From positions 1 through 64,000 of the IMG/VR virus record IMGVR_UViG_3300018420_000012: 64,000 nt of DNA. One strand, given 5' to 3'. Origin of the DNA: a virus. The notes under the pieces were generated by a model. The model was not told the origin of the DNA and did no database searches. It was given only the letters and a program-made list of their open reading frames with translations. The position numbers and the translations under genes are program-made. Below are positions 1-6,001 of the stretch, one piece after another (the stretch's first letter is position 1; each line of letters opens with the position of its first letter).

Positions 1-105
1 ACCACTGGCAGGCACAATGGCTGGGTCTAGGGTGCAACCTACTGGGTTGTACTCGCAACCGAAAACTGCATCGTATAGTGCGTCGATGGTGTTGAAATCG
101 TACAT
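1..105 (-). CDS. 5' part of a hypothetical protein (cut by window edge)
   Basis: The first 35 codons of a minus-strand gene are present, starting at the ATG complementary to 103-105 and open to the window edge. The visible start reads MYDFNTIDALYDAVFGCEYN and the segment contains two cysteines. An AAAGG ribosome binding site lies about eight bases upstream, and a good sigma70-like promoter sits at 172-199 on the same strand. This supports a real gene transcribed away from the structural operon. I do not recognise the family, and too little is present to assign a role. Confidence 0.6.
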   Translation of the reverse strand, partial: MYDFNTIDALYDAVFGCEYNPVGCTLDPAIVPASG

Positions 106-171
106 GGTAAAAACCTTTGAAAAGAGAAAAAAAGAAAACTTGTTTGAAGCGTTGTTTGCTTCGATGCCTTA

Positions 172-199
172 ATTATACGGCAAAAGTCAAGTCTGACAA
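172..199 (-). promoter_or_regulatory. sigma70-like promoter for the leftmost minus-strand gene
   Basis: On the minus strand TTGTCA (194-199) and a perfect TATAAT (172-177) are separated by 16 bases. The gene starting at 105 lies about 65 bases downstream. Unlike the plus-strand late promoters, the -10 box is preceded by CCG and not GTG, which suggests a different, perhaps host-polymerase, class. Confidence 0.55.
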
Positions 200-485
200 T
201 AACTTATTTTTTCATTTTGTTCAAAAACACCGTAAATTACGGGCTAAAAATCTTTTTTCGACTTTTTTGGAAGTCCCGATGGACACTTAGAATTTGCACA
301 CTTGACCGCTCAACTGTCAGTATGGCAGCCTATTGGTGCTGGGATTGGGTTGTATTATTTTGAGAATGGGGGTCTTTTATCTTGCCTGCCTAATCTACCC
401 GATTTGCCTAAAATACCGTGGGTGCTTCCCTCGCAATACGAACACAAAATTATTATGTCTTACCCAAACCATATAAATAAGTCCA
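200..485. other. non-coding stretch between minus-strand genes
   Basis: No convincing gene was found here. Open frames that cross it lack ribosome binding sites or overlap better genes. A perfect short palindrome, CCGTAAATTACGG, lies at 230-242 near A and T tracts. It could be a small bidirectional terminator or an operator; nothing in the sequence decides between these. Confidence 0.3.
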
Positions 486-508
486 TATAAAAGAATCGTT
501 GATCCTTC
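486..508 (-). terminator. weak intrinsic terminator candidate after the zinc-ribbon gene
   Basis: On the minus strand, AAGGATC and GATTCTT form a 7-bp stem (one G-U pair) around an AAC loop, followed by a short T run. It begins about 17 bases after the stop of the gene at 525-674. The stem is AT-rich and the T tract short, so its strength is doubtful. Confidence 0.35.
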
Positions 509-524
509 TCGCCCCTTCATGAAC

Positions 525-674
525 CTATTCCAAATCGTCACGGCCCTTCTCGCGACATAAAACACAAGTACGTGTGTTACCTTCAATTTTAAATACCTTG
601 CAGCCACAGACGCACACAGACTGTCTAATGACCGTATATGGTTCGACCTTCTTCTTTTTCTTTCTCTTGCTCAT
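525..674 (-). CDS. small zinc-ribbon-like protein, 49 aa
   Basis: This 49-residue minus-strand protein starts with a very basic stretch (MSKRKKKKKV) and carries cysteines at 21, 23, 25, 37 and 40. The arrangement CVCGCKVF followed by CVLCRE is typical of a treble-clef or zinc-ribbon fold. A GAGGG ribosome binding site stands about seven bases before the ATG. Small basic zinc-ribbon proteins in phages often bind nucleic acid or host transcription and translation machinery, but the role here is inference. The next gene upstream on the same strand ends at 707, so the two are probably co-transcribed. Confidence 0.6.
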   Translation of the reverse strand: MSKRKKKKKVEPYTVIRQSVCVCGCKVFKIEGNTRTCVLCREKGRDDLE

Positions 675-706
675 AATTTTGCCCTCTGTTACACACATGA
701 ATACTG

Positions 707-874
707 TCAGTCTACACCAAGACCATCTATACCTGTAAAGAGCTGGAAGAGGCCCTGTCGGTATTGGTTACTTTGAGAAGCGGTAAAGTCTTGTTTGCTT
801 GATTCTTTTACTTTTACTAAATTCCAACCGTTAGGTTGTTCACATTTCTGTGCTTTACAGGACTGAGTTGACAT
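707..874 (-). CDS. small hypothetical protein, 55 aa
   Basis: A 55-codon minus-strand frame begins MSTQSCKAQKCEQPNGWNLV and ends in GIDGLGVD. An in-frame stop directly upstream makes this ATG the first possible one. Its ribosome binding site is poor, with only a weak GAGC. The polar composition with a Cys-x4-Cys pair looks protein-like, and it fits the spacing of the two-gene minus-strand group. No family is recognised. A promoter candidate lies upstream at 1039-1067. Confidence 0.45.
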   Translation of the reverse strand: MSTQSCKAQKCEQPNGWNLVKVKESSKQDFTASQSNQYRQGLFQLFTGIDGLGVD

Positions 875-1038
875 GGTGGGTCATTGCTCAGATTCTTTTT
901 GCTTGCTTTACCTCGGAGTGCTTGTTCACTCGCCAGTGACTTCTCTATTCAACAAGTGGTTAGAACGCTAACTACACCAATAACGTTTTTTTACAAATTT
1001 ATGTCGAATCCAGACGCTAGATAACCATCGTCTACAGT

Positions 1039-1067
1039 ATATTAGTCTAAAATTACAAGTTTTGCAA
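1039..1067 (-). promoter_or_regulatory. minus-strand promoter candidate, divergent from the structural operon
   Basis: TTGCAA (1062-1067) and TAATAT (1039-1044) on the minus strand are 17 bases apart. They point toward the two small minus-strand genes and stand back-to-back with the plus-strand promoter at 1076-1104. CAAGTT occurs twice as a direct repeat (1056-1061, 1065-1070) across the -35 region and could be an operator. The -10 is a weak match. Confidence 0.35.
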
Positions 1068-1075
1068 GTTCTTTT

Positions 1076-1104
1076 TTGGCATTTTACCGTTTCAAGTGTA
1101 TAAT
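1076..1104 (+). promoter_or_regulatory. promoter of the packaging operon (GTGTATAAT class with a -35 box)
   Basis: GTGTATAAT at 1096-1104 includes a perfect TATAAT -10. Unlike most other copies of this motif in the window, it has a reasonable -35, TTGGCA at 1076-1081, with 17-base spacing. It could therefore be read by unmodified host sigma70. It would drive the operon that includes the phage sigma factor, with the first likely start at 1144. Confidence 0.65.
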
Positions 1105-1143
1105 AGTATAGAAACCAAATTAAACGCTCATGAAAGGTATGTA

Positions 1144-1329
1144 ATGACTCGCAATAAAGATAAGTGCGTTAAAAAATGTGACGCTGAATTAAAATGCAAA
1201 TCGACTTCGGCCCTTGAGAAGTCTATCGCTAACGATCTAACAAAACCTGATGGAAACTTAGAGGAACTACTGAATGAAAAAGATAGTAACCAAGTCGCTG
1301 GCACTGACACCAGCGAAACAGATAGCTGA
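1144..1329 (+). CDS. small hypothetical protein, 61 aa
   Basis: This is the first gene after the operon promoter. The start ATG at 1144 is chosen because AAAGG lies about six bases upstream; an in-frame GTG at 1096 is part of the promoter -10 and cannot be the start of a leadered transcript. The protein is short, hydrophilic and mostly charged, with cysteines at 8, 12 and 18 and an acidic C-terminal tail. It overlaps the next gene by 56 bases in another frame. No family is recognised. Confidence 0.45.
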   Translation: MTRNKDKCVKKCDAELKCKSTSALEKSIANDLTKPDGNLEELLNEKDSNQVAGTDTSETDS

Positions 1330-1954
1330 TAGTAGTGACCTTTTAATAGGGCACTGTTGTATTGGCGAATGTAATCACATGCTATCTGCGTTAGCCTATG
1401 TTGAAGATAAAACTGACACACTAGGGCAACTTTGCGTTATTAATCAAATAGGACTAGATCAGCCATTTTTCTATCAGGCCGAGGTTTGGAAGAGCAAGAG
1501 CGTACTACACTTTAGAGAAAGAGGGGTTGGTACTCTTGTTTCTCACGATGATGGTATACATCTACAGAGGGACGTTGTTTTTGACCACGATCATTGTGAA
1601 CAGAATGTATGCAAGCAATGTGATACACCTCATGACTTTGGAGATGCCCCTATTGTAATAGGTACTTTCCAACCAAAAGATATTTATATTAAATATTTTA
1701 TGCCAGCCTCTTTTATGACTTCACACGGACTGATTTGTATGGAGCCGGGAGAGTTTCTTTTTGTAAATTCTGAGGGCGACTTTAGCGGCGGTAGTGTAGA
1801 GGTCATTACGGAAATGATACGAAAAAACAAGGGCGGCCTTCAGGTTGGAACTGTAAAACCAAAAAAGCCAATTCAGGGCACCATTATTTATAACAAGGGA
1901 ACCAAAAACTTTGAGGGTTATGACGGGAAAAAATGGAGGACTTTAGGTGGTTAA
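1274..1954 (+). CDS. hypothetical protein with fibre-like C-terminus, 226 aa
   Basis: The ATG at 1274 has GAGGAA nine bases upstream, which supports this start despite the long overlap with the preceding gene. The N-terminal half carries two cysteine-rich patches (HCCIGEC near residue 28; CEQNVCKQC near 113) that could bind metal. The middle includes LQRDVVFDHD, which resembles LSRDIVFDSS in the N-terminal domain of the fibre at 20289. The C-terminus, IIYNKGTKNFEGYDGKKW, matches the short tip motif that ends many phage fibre proteins. A virion or fibre-associated role is therefore plausible, though its place beside the sigma factor is odd. Family-level identity is not certain. Confidence 0.5.
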   Translation: MKKIVTKSLALTPAKQIADSSDLLIGHCCIGECNHMLSALAYVEDKTDTLGQLCVINQIGLDQPFFYQAEVWKSKSVLHFRERGVGTLVSHDDGIHLQRDVVFDHDHCEQNVCKQCDTPHDFGDAPIVIGTFQPKDIYIKYFMPASFMTSHGLICMEPGEFLFVNSEGDFSGGSVEVITEMIRKNKGGLQVGTVKPKKPIQGTIIYNKGTKNFEGYDGKKWRTLGG

Positions 1955-1955
1955 T

Positions 1956-2474
1956 ATGAAAATACCAAAAGGAATGTCAGAACAACAGGTTATAGATCAA
2001 ATAGATATTGTATGTAATAGGATTGCTCCTAGATATACCTTTTATGGATATACTGTTGATGATATAAAACAAGAGGCTTTTATTATTTGTATGGAGGCCC
2101 TTAACAGATACGATGAGGCTAGGCCCTTAGAAAACTTCCTAAGTGTCAATCTCTCCAACAGACTTAAAAATTTTGTCAGGGACAATCATTTCGTTGGCGA
2201 TGAAAACTTGGATAGACAGAGGGTATACCAACCTGCACAGTTAGACTATGACGACAATATCGTTGACGAGGATGAAAAGTTTTCGAGTGATTATGAGACC
2301 ATTGAATATAACGACATGGCCTCCATCCTAGATAAACACTTACCAGCCAAAGACAGAATGGACTACTTGAAGCTAATTAACGATGTTTACATCACAAAAC
2401 AAAGACGAGAAGAGATACTGGGCATTATCTATCATATTCTAGAGGAACATGGTTATTACGATGAAGACAGGTAG
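1956..2474 (+). CDS. phage RNA polymerase sigma factor (late-type), 172 aa
   Basis: Residues about 15-77 match sigma70 region 2: VDDIKQEAFIICMEALNRYD followed by RPLENFL and NRLKNFVRDNH, the core-binding and -10-recognition helices. This pattern is typical of compact sigma factors of large aquatic phages, functionally like T4 gp55. After an acidic linker, residues about 125-165 are helical and basic in part (TKQRREEILG) and could be a reduced region 4; no full region 3 is present. ATG 1956 is preferred over GTG 1947 because AGGTGG lies five bases before it. The protein would redirect host RNA polymerase to phage promoters. The repeated GTGTATAAT motif upstream of structural genes is the obvious candidate target, by inference. 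Confidence 0.75.
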   Translation: MKIPKGMSEQQVIDQIDIVCNRIAPRYTFYGYTVDDIKQEAFIICMEALNRYDEARPLENFLSVNLSNRLKNFVRDNHFVGDENLDRQRVYQPAQLDYDDNIVDEDEKFSSDYETIEYNDMASILDKHLPAKDRMDYLKLINDVYITKQRREEILGIIYHILEEHGYYDEDR

Positions 2475-3273
2475 AATATCAAAGATAGAAGAGAAATATA
2501 TCTTAGACCATATTGACGATGACTACAGAGAGGTCGCAGTCGAGTTGGATAGGAACCCTGAGTCTCTTTTAGAATTTATTAAGAAGAAAGTTGCCAAGGG
2601 CGATCTTCCAGAGCCAGTGTGGATGGAGGATCAATACAATGAAGAGAAAGCCCAATATGACTTATCTTTTAGGCCATACTTTACGGAACTAAAGCAACAG
2701 TTTACGGAGGATGAGCTTAAATTGTTTCAATATCACTGGGCCAGAATCATCTCCCAGTTCAAAGACGACGTGATTCCTACAGAGGAGCTTCAAGTTGTTG
2801 ATTTGATTAAATTAGAATTATTAATGAATAGGGCACTCAAGGGCAACAAGGAGAACATTGAACAGATATCTGCTTTAGATGCCCTCATAACCGCCGAGAG
2901 GCAACGCGACCCCGACCAGATGGATAAGGACCAGCTTTTTAATATGGAGCGTCAGGTGGCCTCTCTGAAGGCTTCACAGGAGTCTCTCAACAAAGACTAC
3001 CGAGAGCTTCAGACAAAAAAGAACAGTATGCTCAAAGAGATGAAGGCTACTCGTGAGCAACGTGTCAAAAGACTCGAAGACAGCAAACAAAACTTCACGA
3101 GCTGGTTGGCTTACTTGGTTGCAAATCCAGAAATAACAAGAAAGTTCGGAATCGAAATGGAAAAAATGAAACTAGCTCAAGAGAAAGAAAAAGAACGACT
3201 TTCTCAGTTTCATAAGTATACAGACGATATGGTTGACCAACCATTCTTAACCCCAGATACAGTAAAGGACTAA
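2449..3273 (+). CDS. probable small terminase subunit (HTH plus coiled coil), 274 aa
   Basis: The N-terminus (about residues 10-50) has helices ending in YREVAVELDRNPESLLEFIK, reading like a helix-turn-helix for DNA recognition. Residues about 150-210 form a strongly charged coiled coil (MERQVASLKASQESL and onward), fitting an oligomerising small terminase. It precedes the large terminase in the same operon, but several other genes intervene, so the assignment rests on architecture and position. The start is uncertain: ATG 2449 has GAGGAA very close (three bases), while ATG 2461 would give 270 residues. It overlaps the sigma factor gene by 26 bases. Confidence 0.5.
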   Translation: MVITMKTGRISKIEEKYILDHIDDDYREVAVELDRNPESLLEFIKKKVAKGDLPEPVWMEDQYNEEKAQYDLSFRPYFTELKQQFTEDELKLFQYHWARIISQFKDDVIPTEELQVVDLIKLELLMNRALKGNKENIEQISALDALITAERQRDPDQMDKDQLFNMERQVASLKASQESLNKDYRELQTKKNSMLKEMKATREQRVKRLEDSKQNFTSWLAYLVANPEITRKFGIEMEKMKLAQEKEKERLSQFHKYTDDMVDQPFLTPDTVKD

Positions 3274-3274
3274 T

Positions 3275-4333
3275 ATGGACCAGAAAAAAGCAATTATCTT
3301 CGGAGTAACAGGGCAAGACGGAAGTCATCTAGCCGAATTACTACTAAGCAAAGGTTACATCGTTGTTGGCGTAGCTAGAAGAGCCAGTACGGATAATACT
3401 GAAAGAATCAAAGGTATCCTAAGCAACAAAATGTTCCTAATGGAGCAATCGGATGTTACTGATGCATTTTCATTGATACAATTATTTAATAAACACGACA
3501 ATGTAGATGAAGTCTATAATCTAGCTGCACAAAGTCATGTTGCTGTATCTTTTAAACAACCCGCACTCACTTGGGACATAACAGCCAAAGGATGTTTAAA
3601 TATCTTACAGTGCATGTTTGATCTTGGGATTAAAGCTAGATTTTATCAGGCTAGTTCTAGTGAGATGTATGGAAAACATTACGCAGTAGATCAAGATGGC
3701 AATAAGTATCAAGACGAAGATACAAAGTTTATGCCACAGAGCCCATACGCCATTGCAAAATGTGCGGCTCATCATATAACTAGACTATTCCGTGAGGGTT
3801 ACGGGATACATGCTAGTGCTGGTATTTTATTCAATCACGAGGGGCCACGCAGAGGAGAAACCTTTGTAACACGAAAGATTACTAAGTGGATTGGCGATTA
3901 TACCAAATGGAAAAATAGAGCTGTAAATCCAACTCAACCAAATGAATACAATTTCGACCCTGATAATATTATCATTAACGAACATAAGTTTCCAAAGCTG
4001 CGTCTAGGTAACTTGGAAGCATTTAGAGATTGGGGGTACGCAGGAGATTACGTGGAAGCGATGTGGATGATGCTACAACAGGAAAGTCCGCAGGATTACG
4101 TTATCTGCACCGGCGAAACTCATACTATTCGCGAGTTTCTAGACGTAGCATTTAAACACGTTGGTATAAACGATTGGTCTGATTATGTGGTTCAAGACCC
4201 TGAATTCTATAGACCGGCAGAAGTAGATTACCTAAGAGGAGATTGCAGTAAGGCTAACAAGGTATTAGGTTGGAAACCAAAGCACTCATTTGAGGATTTG
4301 ACAAAACTCATGGTTGACCACGACATATCATGA
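3275..4333 (+). CDS. gmd: GDP-mannose 4,6-dehydratase, 352 aa
   Basis: This is a full-length short-chain dehydrogenase/reductase of the Gmd family, converting GDP-mannose to GDP-4-keto-6-deoxymannose, the precursor of GDP-fucose, GDP-rhamnose and related sugars. Visible are the NADP-binding loop GVTGQDG at 10-16, the SSSEMYG segment near 127-133, and the catalytic YxxxK (Y158, K162). The substrate-site sequence HEGPRRGETFVTRKI is also characteristic. AAGGA lies six bases before the ATG. It sits between the probable small terminase and nuclease genes, in the packaging operon. A role in glycosylating virion proteins or altering host surface polysaccharide is inference; no glycosyltransferase or epimerase gene is seen in this window. 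Confidence 0.9.
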   Translation: MDQKKAIIFGVTGQDGSHLAELLLSKGYIVVGVARRASTDNTERIKGILSNKMFLMEQSDVTDAFSLIQLFNKHDNVDEVYNLAAQSHVAVSFKQPALTWDITAKGCLNILQCMFDLGIKARFYQASSSEMYGKHYAVDQDGNKYQDEDTKFMPQSPYAIAKCAAHHITRLFREGYGIHASAGILFNHEGPRRGETFVTRKITKWIGDYTKWKNRAVNPTQPNEYNFDPDNIIINEHKFPKLRLGNLEAFRDWGYAGDYVEAMWMMLQQESPQDYVICTGETHTIREFLDVAFKHVGINDWSDYVVQDPEFYRPAEVDYLRGDCSKANKVLGWKPKHSFEDLTKLMVDHDIS

Positions 4334-4593
4334 AGCTCTACTGTTTAAGATTAGATATTTCAATGTGCATAGCCAGACTAAAAGAGTTTGAGCTACGACA
4401 GTTTAATAGTGCATTTCCAATACTATTTATAGAAGCAAAAGACCCAGATGAGGCTTGCTATAAATGTTTATGCATGTTCACTGAAAATATCCTTAAACAA
4501 AATGAATCAAAACAAACAGCAACTTTAATCAGGGACATTTTAAAAGATGTCCGAGTAACAAAGGTATATTGCAAAGATGAGAAGAAATTATGA
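4330..4593 (+). CDS. small hypothetical protein, 87 aa
   Basis: The start ATG overlaps the stop of gmd (ATGA), so it is translationally coupled. The protein starts MKLYCLRLDISMCIARLKEF, is mixed helical, and contains four further cysteines or hydrophobic patches in the centre (CYKCLCMF). No family is recognised. Its place between gmd and the HNH nuclease does not identify a role. It overlaps the next gene by 17 bases. Confidence 0.55.
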   Translation: MKLYCLRLDISMCIARLKEFELRQFNSAFPILFIEAKDPDEACYKCLCMFTENILKQNESKQTATLIRDILKDVRVTKVYCKDEKKL

Positions 4594-4843
4594 TGATCCT
4601 GTCTACAAAGAATGGCGGCTTAGAGTTTATAAGCGTGATAAATTCAAGTGCCAAATGCCAAAATGTAAATGTAAAACAAGGCTTCAGGCTCATCATATAA
4701 GAAAGTGGTCTTCAGCCTCTATGTTGAGATACGATGTAGATAATGGCATAACACTATGTAGAAAATGCCATGAATCAATAAACGGGCAAGAGCACTTATA
4801 TGAATCCTTATTCATGGAGATAATAAGAAAAAATGCCAATTAA
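4577..4843 (+). CDS. HNH endonuclease, 88 aa
   Basis: A compact HNH domain fills the protein: a CQMPKC zinc pair (C25, C30), the AHHIRKWS catalytic histidines (H39-H40), the DNGITLCRKCH segment with N56, and the second zinc pair C61 and C64. HNH proteins of this size next to terminase genes are common in HK97-like phages, where they assist DNA cutting during packaging. A free-standing homing nuclease is the alternative; the tight overlap with both neighbours favours a resident packaging role. Confidence 0.85.
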   Translation: MRRNYDDPVYKEWRLRVYKRDKFKCQMPKCKCKTRLQAHHIRKWSSASMLRYDVDNGITLCRKCHESINGQEHLYESLFMEIIRKNAN

Positions 4844-5342
4844 AGCACCAGCCTATACGGTAATTAAAGATACTAGAGAGCAAGATGGTTATACTTTTGA
4901 GAAATTCAATAGTAGATATGCTTCCTGCAATGGAATGGTTGTTAGAAAATTAGACACTGGTGATTATTCACTTGTTGGCCTTGAAGATAAATTATGTATA
5001 GAAAGAAAGGGTAGAATATCAGAGCTTGCTATCAACCTTGGAAAAGATAAGCATAGGTTTATGAGAGAAATAGAAAGGATGAAGGAGTTTCCTTTTAGAT
5101 TTCTTATTTTAGAATTTTCATTAGAGCATGTAATGAATTTTCCAGAAGGGTCAGACATACCAGAAAGTAATTGGAACTCTATCAAGATAACAAATAAATA
5201 TATGCTTAAAATGCTCATTGAGTTTCAGATGTATGATGACATCCATGTTATATTTTGCGAAAACAGGAAAAATGCTAAACTTGTAGTCAATAGCATATTA
5301 AAAAGAGTGAATGAATTTTACTCAGTAGGGAGAAAAAAGTAA
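4833..5342 (+). CDS. ERCC4-type (XPF-like) nuclease, 169 aa
   Basis: The protein carries the ERCC4 nuclease signature: DTREQ at 13-17, LDTGDYS at 40-46 and CIERKG at 55-60, the last corresponding to the ERK part of the ERKxxxD active site. Downstream helices (KDKHRFMREIERM) are typical for the fold. Enzymes of this family cut branched or flap DNA. In a phage packaging operon it may clear junctions or branches from replicating concatemers ahead of the terminase, a role comparable to T4 endonuclease VII but with an unrelated fold; this is inference. It overlaps the HNH gene by 11 bases and the following gene by one. Confidence 0.75.
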   Translation: MPIKAPAYTVIKDTREQDGYTFEKFNSRYASCNGMVVRKLDTGDYSLVGLEDKLCIERKGRISELAINLGKDKHRFMREIERMKEFPFRFLILEFSLEHVMNFPEGSDIPESNWNSIKITNKYMLKMLIEFQMYDDIHVIFCENRKNAKLVVNSILKRVNEFYSVGRKK

Positions 5343-6001
5343 TGACTACCAATCTTACTATAGATGTAATATCCGATATCCATAGTCATAATGTCGATGT
5401 AGAGCGAAGGGAAATTTACCTTCACGGGTATGTGACAAACGGAGATGAAGACCCCGGCGTTGAGTATAGGATGGCTACCAATTTCTACAAGAATATAAGA
5501 CTATTAGATTCTTTATCAAAAGACCCTATAATTATACATATGCACTCCGTTGGCGGCAACTGGAATGATGGGATGGTCATGTATGATGCTATCAGAATGT
5601 GCAACTCCCATGTAACAATAGTTGTTTACGGGCAAGCAGAATCAATGAGTAGTATTATCTTGCAAGCAGCTGATAAAAGAGTTATGACAAAAAACTCTTA
5701 CTTTATGTGTCACTTTGGCTCTAGCGGATATGGCGGCCATTATTTAAATGTTCAGAAGGGTGCTGCTTTTGAAAGAAAATTAGCAGAGGCAATGTTTGAT
5801 ATTTATACAGATGTATGCATGAAGGGTAAGTATTTCAAGGAGCATTACACAGAGCCAGACTTTGATAAGGTTAAAAATTATTTAAAAAGAAAATTCAAAG
5901 ACGGAGACTGGTATCTAGACTCTAACGAGGCTGTTTACTATGGATTTGCCGACTGTGTTCTCAACACTAGAAGATTCAAGGATATAGATAGCTTAAAATG
6001 A
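5342..6001 (+). CDS. ClpP-like serine protease, 219 aa
   Basis: The crotonase-like ClpP fold is recognisable: IIIHMHSVGGNWNDGMVMYD (ClpP INSPGG region), GQAESMSSIIL with S101 as probable nucleophile, and YFMCHFG with H124 as the catalytic histidine. The length fits ClpP. Many phages use ClpP-like enzymes as prohead proteases, but this phage also has a separate protease fused to scaffold at 10077, so this one may cleave other virion or host proteins. It begins one base before the previous stop ends and overlaps the terminase start by four bases. Confidence 0.75.
   Translation: MTTNLTIDVISDIHSHNVDVERREIYLHGYVTNGDEDPGVEYRMATNFYKNIRLLDSLSKDPIIIHMHSVGGNWNDGMVMYDAIRMCNSHVTIVVYGQAESMSSIILQAADKRVMTKNSYFMCHFGSSGYGGHYLNVQKGAAFERKLAEAMFDIYTDVCMKGKYFKEHYTEPDFDKVKNYLKRKFKDGDWYLDSNEAVYYGFADCVLNTRRFKDIDSLK

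Noticed and set aside
302-607. Two overlapping frames of 62 and 70 codons on opposite strands
   Set aside because: The plus-strand frame lacks an ATG with a ribosome site. The minus-strand frame overlaps the zinc-ribbon gene (525-674), which has a better start, ribosome site and recognisable cysteine pattern.
1096-1143. GTG start extending the first plus-strand gene upstream
   Set aside because: The GTG is the first three bases of the GTGTATAAT promoter core; a transcript starting downstream could not use it. ATG 1144 has AAAGG before it.
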